A stretch of DNA of 64,000 bases from Anastrepha obliqua (taxonomy: Eukaryota > Arthropoda > Insecta > Diptera > Tephritidae), in assembly GCF_027943255.1 (NCBI RefSeq), contig NC_072897.1, positions 44,118,044-44,182,043 on the forward strand. The letters run 5' to 3'. Shown one piece after another: positions 1 to 9,176 of this stretch; the first letter of the stretch is position 1, and every line of letters starts with the position of its first letter. The position numbers were made by a program, and so were the translations under genes. The notes under the pieces are model-generated. The model worked only from the letters and a program-made list of their open reading frames with translations, had not been told where the DNA came from and ran no database searches.

Positions 1-378
1 TTTCCTCGCCACATGTTAGACTCGAGTTCAATTCCCGGTGCAAACTTTTTTTTATAAATTTTATTTTTTAAAATCGTTTGTTTTTTTTTTAATGTAATTG
101 AAAAAAAAAATTATGTAATAAATTTTACGTATTCGCTTATTATTTCAAAAAATACGAAAATAGTACAAATTTAATTGGTTTAATGTCGAGGTGAGAAATG
201 TGCTGTGTGTTGAGGTGAAAGATGTGTGGTGTTTCTAATTTTTGTGTGGGCAAAAGTCAGTGAGGTGTCTATAAACTCGGTGTGCTAAATGACCTTATTA
301 CAAATCTTTCAGATCTCAATTGTACTAAAAAAAGCTTACAGTAACATTTGCACCTTCTCATTGCATTAACATTCTCTG
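1..378. other. AT-rich flank with a possible tRNA-like B box
   Basis: No coding region is visible. Bases 24-37 (gagttcaattcccgg region) resemble a pol III B box and are followed by T-rich sequence, as in the body-tail junction of a tRNA-derived SINE, but the A-box half would lie outside the window. The rest is low-complexity AT-rich DNA and a GT-rich stretch at 181-290 with no recognised identity. Confidence 0.3.
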
Positions 379-1894
379 ATATTAGTGCTACCTTGCTCAT
401 ATGTAGTTACCTTGGTCATATTAGTGTTACCTTGCTCATATTAGTGTTACCTTGCTCATATTAGTGTTACCTTACTCATATTAGTGTTACCTTGCTCATA
501 TTAGTGTTACCTTGCTCATATTAGTGTAACCTTGCTCATATTAGTGTTACCTTGCTCATATTAGTGTTACCTTACTCATATTAGTGTTACCTTGCTCATA
601 TTAGTGTTACCTTGCTCATATTAGTGTTACCTTGCTCATATTAGTGTTACCTTACTCATATTAGTGTTACCTTGCTCATATTAGTGTTACCTTGCTCATA
701 TTAGTGTTACCTTGCTCATATTAGTGTTACCTTACTCATATTAGTGTTACCTTGCTCATATTAGTGTTACCTTGCTCATATTAGTGTTACCTTGCTCATA
801 TTAGTGTTACCTTGCTCATATTAGTGTTACCTTACTCATATTAGTGTTACCTTGCTCATATTAGTGTTACCTTGCTCATATTAGTGTTACCTTGCTCATT
901 ATAGTGTTACCTTGCTCATATTAGTGTTACCTTGCTCATATTAGTGTTACCTTCCTCATATTAGTGTTACCTTGCTCATATTAGTGTTACCTTGCTCATA
1001 TTAGTGTTACCTTGCTCATATTAGTGTTACCTTGCTCATATTAGTGTTACCTTGCTCATATTAGTGTTACCTTGCTCATATTAGTGTTACCTTACTCATA
1101 TTAGTGTTACCTTGCTCATATTAGTGTTACCTTGCTCATATTAGTGTTACCTTGCTCATATTAGTGTTACCTTACTCATATTAGTGTTACCTTGCTCATA
1201 TTAGTGTTACCTTGCTCATATTAGTGTTACCTTGCTCATATTAGTGTTACCTTGCTCATATTAGTGTTACCTTGCTCATATTAGTGTTACCTTGCTCATA
1301 TTAGTGTTACCTTACTCATATTAGTGTTACCTTGCTCATATTAGTGTTACCTTGCTCATATTAGTGTTACCTTGCTCATATTAGTGTTACCTTGCTCATA
1401 TTAGTGTTACCTTGCTCATATTAGTGTTACCTTGCTCATATTAGTGTTACCTTGCTCATATTAGTGTTACCTTGCTCATATTAGTGATACCTTGCTCATA
1501 TTAGTGTTACCTTGCTCATATTAGTGTTACCTTGCTCATATTAGTGTTACCTTGCTCATATTAGTGTTACCTTGCTCATATTAGTGTTACCTTGCTCATA
1601 TTAGTGTTACCTTGCTCATATTAGTGTTACCTTGCTCATATTAGTGTTACCTTGCTCATATTAGTGTTACCTTACTCATATTAGTGTTACCTTGCTCATA
1701 TTAGTGTTACCTTGCTCATATTAGTGTTACCTTGCTCATATTAGTGTTACCTTGCTCATATTAGTGTTACCTTGCTCATATTAGTGTTACCTTGCTCATA
1801 TTAGTGTTACCTTGCTCTTTAGTGTTACCTTGCTCATTAGTGTTACCTTGCTCATATTGGTGTTACCTTGCTCATATGTAGTTACCTTGCTCAT
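379..1894. repeat. 20-bp minisatellite, about 75 copies
   Basis: The unit is ttagtgttaccttgctcata, repeated head to tail almost without change. The commonest variant has cttactcata in place of cttgctcata. It recurs at about 471, 571, 651, 731, 831, 1091, 1171, 1311 and 1671, at first 80 or 100 bp apart, so blocks of four or five units were duplicated together. Both edges hold degenerate units (tatgtagttac variants near 401 and 1875, and 16-17 bp units near 1815-1860), as expected when homogenisation is weakest at array ends. There are no spacers and no reading frame of note. Confidence 0.97.
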
Positions 1895-2197
1895 TGCATT
1901 GAATGAACTGCAAGCGAAAGCGCGGAAGGAACGACAAAGCAAACGAACGGCAACGTTCGACATCTTGCTCTCCCCTACTTAAGTGAGCGTATATATGTAT
2001 GTATATGCGCATATGTACATATATAAATTCACGTATTTGTATTTGCATATGCCTTCTTATTGATTATTATTAATTTGATTTACTTGAAGAATTTAAAATA
2101 AAACCAAGTTTGTTAATAATACTTGTTGTTTTAATGTTATTATTATTAATTTTTTTATTATATATGAAGGAAAAAATGTATGGTAATATTTACCATA
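1895..2197. other. Unassigned spacer between satellite and Helitron
   Basis: A short GC-richer start (1895-1980) is followed by AT-rich DNA with an aataaa motif near 2097. It could be the relic of an LTR or of another repeat, but I do not recognise it and see no coding potential. It ends in an A directly before the TC start of the Helitron at 2198. Confidence 0.4.
1987..2025. repeat. 39-bp alternating purine-pyrimidine tract
   Basis: From gcgtatatat to acatatata every step alternates purine and pyrimidine without a break, centred on a near-palindrome around gcgc at 2007-2010. Such tracts are the known type of sequence that can adopt Z-DNA or cruciform structure. Any function here is unknown. 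Confidence 0.75.
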
Positions 2198-2345
2198 TCT
2201 ATACTAATATTATAAAGAGGAAAACTTTGTTTTTGTTTGGTTGTAATGAATAGGCTCAAAAACTACTGGACCGATTTTAAAAATTCTTTCACCATTCGAA
2301 AGCTACATCACGAGTAACATGGATTATATTTTATTTTGGAAATAG

Positions 2346-4148
2346 GGCTCGAGATATAGGTCAAAACGTGGACCCGGGTAACCTTCGAATGTGTATGTAC
2401 AATATGGGTATCAAATGAAAGCTGTTGATAAATGCTTTAATACGGGGTAATTTTCATATTGATGACTAGGGTCTGGAAATATATGCCAAAACGTGCACCC
2501 GCCGTGTCTTTGCACCGAATTAAACCAAACTTCCACACATTGTTAAGGAGGTATTGAAGATGGTTTCCGTATAGTTTGGGTACCTATTGGTAGATAGGGT
2601 CTCGAGATATAGGTCAAAACGTGGAACCGGGTAACCTTCGGATGTGTATGTACAATATGGGTATCAAATGGAAGCTATTGGTGAATGCTTTAGTTCAGAG
2701 TATTTCCATCCGCTCCGTGACTAGGGTCTCGAGATAGAGACCAAAACGTGGACCCTAGAATGTGTTTGTACAATATGGATATCAAATGAAAGCTGTTGAT
2801 AAGTGCTTTAATACGGGGTAATTTTCATACCTATTGATGACTAGGGTCTCGAATTATATGCCAAAACGTGGACCCGCCGTGTCTTTGAACCGAATTAAAC
2901 CAAACTTACACACATTGTTAAGTAGGTATTGAAGATGATTTCCATATAGTTTGGATACCTATTGGTAGATAGGGTCTCGAGATATAGGTCAAAACGTGGA
3001 CCCGGGTAACCTTCGGATGTGTATGTACAATATGGGTATCAAATGGAAGCTGTTGGTGAATGCTTTAGTTCAGAGTATTTCCATCCGCTCCGTGACTAGG
3101 GTCTCGAGATAGAGACCAAAACGTGGACCCTAGAATGTGTTTGTACAATATGGATATCAAATGAAAGCTGTTGATAAGTGCTTTAATACGGGGTAATTTT
3201 CATACCTATTGATGACTAGGGTCTCGAAATATATGCCAAAACGTGGACCCACCGTGACTTTGAACCGAATTAAACCAAACTTACACACATTGTTAAGTAG
3301 GTATTGAAGATGATTTCCGTATAATTTGAATACCTATTGGTAGATAGGGTCTCAAGATATACGTCAAAACGTGGACCCGGGTAACCTTCGGACGTGTATG
3401 TACAATATGGGTATCAAATGGAAGCTGTTGGTGAATGCTTTAGTTCAGAGTATTTCCATCCGCTCCGTGACTAGGGTCTCGAGATAGAGACCAAAACGTG
3501 GACCCTAGAATGTGTTTGTACAATATGGATATCAAATGAAAGCTGTTGATAAGTGCTTTAATACGGGGTAATTTTCATACCTATTGATGACTAGGGTCTC
3601 GAAATATATGCCAAAACGTGGACCCACCGTGACTTTGAACCGAATTAAACCAAACTTACACACATTGTTAAGTAGGTATTGAAGATTATTTCCGTATAGT
3701 TTGGATACCTATTGGTAGATAGGGTCTCGAGATATAGGTCAAAACGTGGACCCGGGTAACCTTCGGATGTGTATGTACAATATGGGTATCAAATGGAAGC
3801 TGTTGGTGAATGCTTTAGTTCAGAGTATTTCCATCCGCTCCGTGACTAGGGTCTCGAGATAGAGACCAAAACGTGGACCCTAGAATGTGTTTGTACAATA
3901 TGGATATCAAATGAAAGCTGTTGATAAGTGCTTTAATACGGGGTAATTTTCATACCTATTGATGACTAGGGTCTCGAAATATATGCCAAAACGTGGACCC
4001 ACCGTGACTTTGAACCGAATTAAACCAAACTTACACACATTGTTAAGTAGGTATTGAAGATGATTTCCGTATAGTTTGGATACCTATTGGTAGATAGGGT
4101 CTCGAGATATAGGTCAAAACGTGGACCCGGGTAACCTTTGGTTGTGTA
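2346..4148 (+). repeat. 375-bp tandem repeats inside the outer Helitron
   Basis: The marker tagatagggtctcgagat recurs at 2591, 2966, 3341, 3716 and 4091, spaced exactly 375 bp each time. A first partial copy near 2346 lies only about 250 bp before the next and lacks a middle segment. Each unit contains several shorter related phrases (aaaacgtggaccc, gtgtatgtacaatatggg, atcaaatgaaagctgttg), so the unit itself arose by internal duplication. The same repeat occurs once in the inner Helitron and again at 6143-6798. Confidence 0.93.
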
Positions 4149-4362
4149 TCTATACTAATATTATAAAGAGGAAAACTTTGTTTGTTTGTTTGTTTGTTTG
4201 TTTGTTTGTAACGAATAGGCTCAAAAACTACTGGACCGATTTTAAAAATTCTTTCACCATTCGAAAACTACATTATCCAAGAGTAACATGGATTACATTT
4301 TATTTTGGAAAAAATAGGGTTCCGTAAGATATTTGGATTTTTCGGACACAAACTGAAAAAAA

Positions 4363-4410
4363 TCTTATATATAAAATAAAGTCAACTTTTTGTGTGTGTT
4401 CGCTAACCGG
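4363..4410 (+). other. Second Helitron-type 5' terminus inside the inner element
   Basis: TCTTATATATAAAATAAAG starts at 4363 directly after an A and is followed by the agtcaactttttgtgtgtg sequence that I know as another common insect Helitron 5' terminus. It shares the 3' end at 5492 with the outer terminus at 4149. Either a Helitron of this type acquired a new upstream end, or one element was embedded in another. Confidence 0.6.
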
Positions 4411-5242
4411 CCGTGTCTGCACCGAATTAAACCAAACTTACACACATTGTTAAGAAGGTATTGAAGATGGTTTCCGTATAGTTTGGATGTCTATTGGTAG
4501 ATAGGGTCTCAAGATATACGTCAAAACGTGGACCCGGCTAACCTTCGGACGTGTATGTACAATATGGGTATCAAATGGAAGCTGTTGGTGAATGCTTTAG
4601 TTCAGAGTATTTCCATCCGCTCCGTGACTAGGGTCTCGAGATAGAGACCAAAACGTGGACCCTAGAATGTGTTTGTACAATATGGATATCAAATGAAAGC
4701 TGTTGATAAGTGCTTTAATACGGGGTAATTTTCATACCTATTGATGACTAGGGTCTCGAAATATATGCCAAAACGTGGACACGCCGTGTCTTTGCACCGA
4801 ATTAAACCAAACTTATGCACATTGTTAAGTAAGTATTGAAAATGGGTTTCGTAAAGTTTGGTTGTAATTCGGAGCAGTGGCAACGGGTACAGCGTTCTTT
4901 TGAGCCAGCCATAATGTCGCTTACTTTTTTAACGCTTGGGGCGGAACTGAACTGTCAAATTGACAGTGTTAGTTACAATGTGTCAATATTTCTTTCCATA
5001 AGGAAAAAACGTAAGTGCAACATGTAAAAATTGTTTGTGAATTTTTTTTGAGTGGATTTTGGAACAGTGAATAATTTCTAACGAAATTTGAGAATTTAAT
5101 GTGAAATCCGAATGAAGTTATGTGTTCGTGGAAAAAACAATTTTTTTCGTTTTTTTTTTTTTGAAAAATATAAATGGATAATGGTTAAAAAAGCTCCAAT
5201 TCTTAATAAAACATATAAATTGAAACGAAAAATTCATGGATG

Positions 5243-5315
5243 ATCAGGAAAAAAGACGATTGTTTATTCATATGCGTTGATTTGAAATTTAAAAACAATC
5301 TTCTTTTTTCCTGAT
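5243..5315. repeat. 23-bp near-perfect inverted repeat, 27-nt loop
   Basis: The arms 5243-5265 and 5293-5315 are reverse complements except at one position, and would form a long hairpin in single-stranded DNA or RNA. It lies in the unique 3' part of the inner Helitron, about 180 bp before its end. It is separate from the short terminal hairpin and may be the relic of a small inserted palindrome. Confidence 0.85.
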
Positions 5316-5464
5316 TTTCAATTTATATTTTATATTTACTCAAAAACAAATAGAAAAACAAAAAATATTGTTTATGCCAAAGCGCTTGAATAAAGAATAA
5401 AGAAATAAATATTATGAAAGCCATATATTTTCTGTTCTAAACCATATCTATTCTATTTTAGTGT

Positions 5465-5492
5465 GCCCAGCGAAGGGGGCCGGGTTTGCTAG
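5465..5492 (+). other. Helitron 3' terminus (hairpin plus CTAG)
   Basis: A GCCC/GGGC stem (5465-5468 with 5477-5480, 8-nt loop) is followed by ccgggtttgCTAG and then T. This layout, a short GC hairpin roughly 10 bp before CTRR, is the standard Helitron termination signal. The stem is only 4 bp. Confidence 0.8.
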
Positions 5493-5552
5493 TGTACAAT
5501 ATGGGTATCAAATGAAAGCTGTTGATAAGTGCTTTAATACGGGGTAATTTTT

Positions 5553-5740
5553 AATGTTATGTTATGTTATGTTATGTTATGTTATGTTATGTTATGTTAT
5601 GTTATGTTATGTTATGTTATGTTATGTTATGTTATGTTATGTTATGTTATGTTATGTTATGTTATGTTATGTTATGTTATGTTGTGTTATGTTGTGTTAT
5701 GTTATGTTATGTTATGTTAAAGTATATTATGTTATGTTAA
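5553..5740. repeat. (TTATG)n microsatellite
   Basis: About 35 pentamer copies with rare changes (gttgtg twice near 5685-5697; agtat near 5721). It begins abruptly inside a copy of the 375-bp Helitron repeat, after ggggtaattttt, so the expansion probably began within that element. The 95-aa open frame across it is a product of the repeat. Confidence 0.97.
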
Positions 5741-5891
5741 TGTTAACTCATTCTCTATATCCATACAAAATATCTATCAAACAAATAAAATTAAAATTTT
5801 CTTTTGAAAAATGCAATCATTCAATCAGTATTTTCTTATGACCGTATCACGTTAAACTATCGTCAGTAAACCGACTTTACAGACAACCTCT
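5741..5891. other. Unassigned 150-bp stretch at the array edge
   Basis: AT-rich sequence followed by a less AT-rich block at 5840-5890. It matches no other part of the window and has no open frame. It could hold the end of an unrecognised element, since it directly abuts the truncated Copia fragment at 5892. Confidence 0.35.
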
Positions 5892-6008
5892 TTTTTATCT
5901 GTTTCATAGCCTCTAGGTTGATTAATATAAACTTCAGATTTAACAGTTCCATTAAGAAAAGCTGTCTCAACATCCATTTGATCTATGAATAAATTATGTG
6001 AACAACAA
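5892..6008 (-). pseudogene. Copia reverse transcriptase fragment (unit A)
   Basis: These 117 bp match 12591-12707 of unit B, the part of RT around the first catalytic Asp (MDVETAFLNG region). The fragment ends at the A|T step where the Helitron-like element at 6009 was inserted. The rest of RT, integrase and most of the protease of this unit are missing. Confidence 0.9.
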
Positions 6009-6799
6009 TCTATATATATAAAAATGAATTGCTGTTCGTTAGTCTCGCTAAAACTCGAGAACGGCTGAACGGATTTATCTTATCTTGGTCTTGAATTGTT
6101 CGTGGAGGTCTAGGGAAGGTTTAAAAGGTGAGAAAAATTCGAATAAAGATATAGGTCAAAACGTGGACCCGGGTAACCTTCGGACGTGTATGTACAATGT
6201 GAGTATCAAATGGAAGCTGTTGGTGAATGCTTTAGTTCAGAGTATTTTTCATGCCGCTCCGTGACTAGGGTCTCGAGGTAGAGACCAAAACGTGGACCCT
6301 AGAATGTGTTTGTACAATATGGATATCAAATTGAAGCTGTTGGTGAATGCCTTAGTACAGAGTATTTTTCATGCCGCTACGTGACTGGGGTCTCGAGATA
6401 TAGGTCAAAACGTGGACCCGGGTAACCTTTGGTTGTGTATGTACAATATGGGTATCAAATGAAAGCTGTTGATAAGTGCTTTAATACGGGGTAATTTTCA
6501 TACCTATTGATGACTAGGGTCTCGAAATATGTGCCAAAACGTGGACCCGCCGTGTCTTTGCACCGAATTAAACCAAACTTACACACATTGTTAAGGAGGT
6601 ATTGAAGATGGTTTCCGTATAGTTTGGATACCTATTGGTAGATAGGGTCTCGAGATATAGGTCAAAACGTGGACTCGGGTAACCTTCGGATGTGTATGTA
6701 CAATATGGGTATCAAATGGAAGCTGTTGGTGAATGCTTTAGTTCAGAGTATTTCCATCCGCTCCGTGACTAGGGTCTCGAGATAGAGACCAAAATGTGG
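6009..6799 (+). mobile_element. Third Helitron-like element, 3'-truncated
   Basis: It starts TCTATATATATAAAAATGAA between A (6008) and what was T in the Copia target (compare 12707/12708), and continues with the gctgttcgttagtctcgct sequence typical of an insect Helitron 5' end. From about 6143 it switches to the 375-bp repeat family found in the other two Helitrons. It ends without hairpin or CTAG at a junction near 6799/6800, where Copia sequence resumes about 1.74 kb further along the element. A deletion therefore removed its 3' end together with Copia DNA. Confidence 0.8.
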
Positions 6800-6856
6800 A
6801 TTCTCACACATATCTTTCACAACATCATTCGCATTCACTTTCACCACTTGCGTTGC

Positions 6857-7932
6857 TCACGACTCAGAAGGCAGCTCCTGGTGCTGCTCGCTGGTAGATG
6901 TTGACGCCTGATGTCCTTGGCCTCTGCCGCGACCGTAACCTCGTTGCGACGCGCCTCTGCCTCTCGGTGTACCACGATGTCCTCTGGGGTTTGATTGGGC
7001 TCCTCTGCCCTGGCTGTGTTGAGATCCTTTTCCGTAGCTGCCTTGCTGTTTGTGCCAGCAGTCTCGTTGATAATGCCCAGGTTTTCCACACTGGAAGCAT
7101 TATCTCATTGTCTTTGCACTAAAAGTTCTCACACTGGTCTTTTTTTCACAATCACTTTTGTTCCAGTTTTTTTCCTTAATTTTGGACATCGTATATTCGA
7201 CAGTCCTTGACTCTTCAGGCACCAGTTCGATGAAGTCTCCTATGTAGCTGTAGTTAGGTGGTTGGGCTTTTATCAGGTACCGCATTTTTCTTCTTCTTTT
7301 AATGTGGCCCCAGCTGATTTCAACTCCTTGCATGCCTTTTCGAAGTCAACGAGAAATTCGTCAACATTGCCGTAATTCCTCAATTTCACTTCTTCTAATT
7401 TTGACCTCTTGATAATTTGTAGTGAAGTTGACTGCGTTGAGTACATTTTTTCTAATTTCGACATTATTGTGTAAGTCGATGTGCACTCACTTATGTACTC
7501 TAACTGCCTGTCCGACAGAGCGCTTATCACGATTGTCGTGGCTTTTAGGTCGCTTTTCTTCCACGTACCTTCATCGTCGGCGGCGGTCTTTTCCCGTTTT
7601 GCTGGACCTTGGCACTCCTTATACTCCAAAATGTTTAAAAGTCGAAACTTCCAGCTCGAAAAATTTGCCCCATCAAACACTGGAATACTCACGTCGTCAA
7701 TTTTTGCTTGCCTAGCCATTTCTTCTTCTTCCTGAATTTTCCAATTATTTTCGATTATAGCCTTCAAGATCAGAGTCCTCTTCAAAATTTTCAAAAAACT
7801 TTTTCTCAAAAAATTCCGGTTTTCTCTGCTTAACTCGAAATCTTCTTTTTTTATTTGCTCAACTAAGTGGTCAGTTGATTTATCTTCGTCGGAAACCAAA
7901 CTTTGTAGTGTCGTCTTCAATTTAGCAAACAT
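6857..7932 (-). pseudogene. gag: gag pseudogene, unit A
   Basis: Same structure as the unit B gag at 14505-15580: a 219-codon open stretch (7273-7932), a one-base frameshift, a TAA before the zinc knuckle, and a TGA at the end of the RG-rich tail. It carries the Thr variant in KATTIV. Confidence 0.9.
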
Positions 7933-8130
7933 GTGCTAACCTCAAAATGCCTCGTGGACTTGCAGCCTTCTGGGCGATGAAGATGTGCTCACTTTTAATC
8001 CAAGTGCATCAGCTTCCTGCACGGATGTTTTCCACACAATTTTCCCAAATTTCGTGTTCTAATTTTTTTCTTTTTCCGATTTCGGCACTATTTTTCCCAT
8101 TCACCTGATTTTCCGCGTTTTCTCGAACCT

Positions 8131-8143
8131 TGCTCTGCTACCA
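8131..8143 (-). promoter_or_regulatory. Primer binding site (initiator tRNA-Met type)
   Basis: On the minus strand this reads TGGTAGCAGAGCA, three bases inside the 5' LTR. Its first 11 bases fit the 3' end of eukaryotic initiator tRNA-Met (…CTCTGCTACCA). The same site lies just below each of the other LTRs, for example at 15779-15791. It fixes the LTR boundary and the direction of the element. Confidence 0.85.
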
Positions 8144-8146
8144 TGA

Positions 8147-8345
8147 TGTAATAACAACAAATTGGGCTCTGCCTTTAAACAAAGTGACGATGCGCTCTAT
8201 TGACTGGTCAACGATTGAATAATCTTTATTTTCACAAAGTCATGTATGTATGCACGCATGTAATTCCCGAGAGATGGCGCCAGGGGTATCAAAATCACGT
8301 TAAATACATTATTGTTATAATGTTGAATATTCATATATTACAACA
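8147..8345 (-). repeat. Copia LTR 1, 199 bp
   Basis: In element sense it begins TGTTGTAATATATG and ends TTATTACA (TG...CA), lies between a polypurine tract and the primer binding site, and holds an AATAAA signal near 8224-8236. It serves as 5' LTR of unit A and 3' LTR of unit B. It has aacaac near its end where the other LTRs have aactac. Confidence 0.93.
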
Positions 8346-8354
8346 CGCCTCCTT
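8346..8354 (-). promoter_or_regulatory. Polypurine tract (plus-strand primer)
   Basis: AAGGAGGCG in element sense abuts the TG of the LTR, the place where LTR retrotransposons start plus-strand synthesis. It is repeated at the same place next to every LTR in the array, and it supports the LTR edge. Confidence 0.7.
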
Positions 8355-8487
8355 GAATTTTCAACATTTTACATTAGTATTCATTCTTACTTTACATCAA
8401 ATAATTCTATTTTCAAATTTTACGCATATCATTTCATTGTTGCTTTGTACTCTAAGGTATACAATTAATGTTTTAGTCTGCAATAAC

Positions 8488-8713
8488 TCAAATCAACTTT
8501 AGCTCTTTTCTATTTTTCATAAATTTAATTCTGTTTAAACTCTTTGTTAATATATTTGCTAAATTACGTTCAGAATCGATTTTTACAATATCAATTACGC
8601 CATTTTCATAATTTTCATTAATATAATATAATGATACTGCACTTCAATGTGCTTCGAGTTTTTTGCGAAATTTCCAAATTTTGCGATTGCTACTGCGCCT
8701 GAATTATCTTCAT
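8488..8713 (-). pseudogene. pol: RNase H, C-terminal piece (unit B)
   Basis: This reads on from the TCAT site with DNSGAVAIAKF, the Copia DN-SA-I-like RNase H motif, then KHIEVQYHYI (family: KHIDIRYHFI). A small insertion after HYI shifts the frame; the last part (ANILTKSLN-like, typical pol C-terminus) runs in another frame to a stop at 8488-8490. It is cut off from the rest of RNase H by the 2647-bp transposon. Confidence 0.88.
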
Positions 8714-8727
8714 GGAGCATTCCATGG

Positions 8728-9136
8728 TTCGTACGGGACAGATCGTACGAATTTTTACAGTTTACAACCTTAATTATAGACAAACCATAACCTTTTAAAA
8801 CGAGTTATTTAGTGCACTAATACTGCGTGGTAGTTTTCTAAACGAAACCTATTTTAAAGCACGTTTATAAAATATTCGCATATCTTTGCAAAATCAAAAA
8901 AAAAATTATATGTTCGTACGGGACAGCTCCAGTCTACCACTACTCTGAGTTATAGTGAATTAAGTGAAATTTCAGCGAAACTAATAATATTAACAAGAAA
9001 ACGAAAATGACATTTGATTGTGATTGTATTAGAGTTTATTAACACAACACAAACATTTAAAACATATTTAGTTTAAATGACTTATAGTGTAAAAATGAAA
9101 ATGTTCGTACGGGACAAATTGTGTTCGTACGGGACG
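8728..9136 (+). repeat. Left subterminal motif cluster, four TTCGTACGGGACA
   Basis: Copies at 8728-8740, 8913-8925, 9104-9116 and 9124-9136 (the last ends in g). Repeated subterminal motifs of a DNA transposon are usually transposase binding sites. The first copy starts one base after the terminal inverted repeat. The core CGTACG is palindromic. Confidence 0.8.
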
Positions 9137-9176
9137 CGTACGAAATTAAGCTCTTAAATTTTGATTTTAACGTTCT

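Larger units (their letters stand above)
4149..5492 (+). mobile_element. Inner Helitron, complete, non-autonomous, 1344 bp
   Basis: The 5' end TCTATACTAATATTATAAAG follows an A at 4148. The 3' end is a short hairpin followed by CTAG (5489-5492), with T at 5493. The flanks join exactly: ttgtgta before and tgtacaatatggg after reproduce the uninterrupted repeat seen at about 6433, with no duplicated bases, which is the Helitron insertion signature. The interior holds a TTTG-rich start, one copy of the 375-bp repeat (about 4391-4860), a unique stretch and a 23-bp hairpin. No Rep/helicase is present. Confidence 0.88.
2198..5552 (+). mobile_element. Helitron-like element, outer copy, non-autonomous
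   Basis: It starts with TCTATACTAATATTATAAAG directly after an A, the expected context because Helitrons insert between A and T. Its first ~150 bp match the start of the inner element at 4149. The body is a 375-bp tandem array, interrupted by the inner Helitron (4149-5492) and resumed at 5493-5552. No Rep/helicase reading frame exists, so it would depend on proteins made elsewhere. No CTAG 3' end is visible before the microsatellite at 5553, so the 3' end is lost or was overwritten. Confidence 0.7.
6800..8146 (-). mobile_element. Copia unit A, internal remnant
   Basis: Holds the 5' leader, gag and the first ~48 bp of the protease region, then breaks at the Helitron junction. With the RT scrap at 5892-6008 it is all that remains of the leftmost unit. 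In gag it shares a Thr (KATTIV) with units G and H, where B to F have Pro. Confidence 0.9.

Noticed and set aside
379..1894. CRISPR-like regular repeat array
   Set aside because: Units are contiguous with no unique spacers, and the DNA is eukaryotic; it is a minisatellite.
4836..5027. 63-aa frame followed by gtaagt, possibly a captured host exon
   Set aside because: The frame starts in the 375-bp repeat and has no recognisable domain. A palindrome (actgtcaaattgacagt) and one splice-like site are too little to claim gene capture.
5554..5841. 95-aa open frame with repeated MLCYV
   Set aside because: It is the translation of the (TTATG)n microsatellite and has no independent coding signal.
6009..6799. 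Complete third Helitron
   Set aside because: No hairpin and no CTAG precede the junction with Copia, and the Copia coordinates jump there, so its 3' end is deleted.
6841..7122. 82-, 78- and 74-aa frames on both strands at the gag end, repeated in each unit
   Set aside because: They are other frames of the zinc knuckle and RG-rich tail; the CCHC frame is the real one.
8147..8345. Two-LTR junctions between units
   Set aside because: Every junction has one 199-bp LTR with polypurine tract on one side and primer binding site on the other.
8200..8502. 100-aa plus-strand frame, repeated in most units
   Set aside because: It runs antisense through the LTR, polypurine tract and pol end. Its persistence reflects unit identity, not selection.
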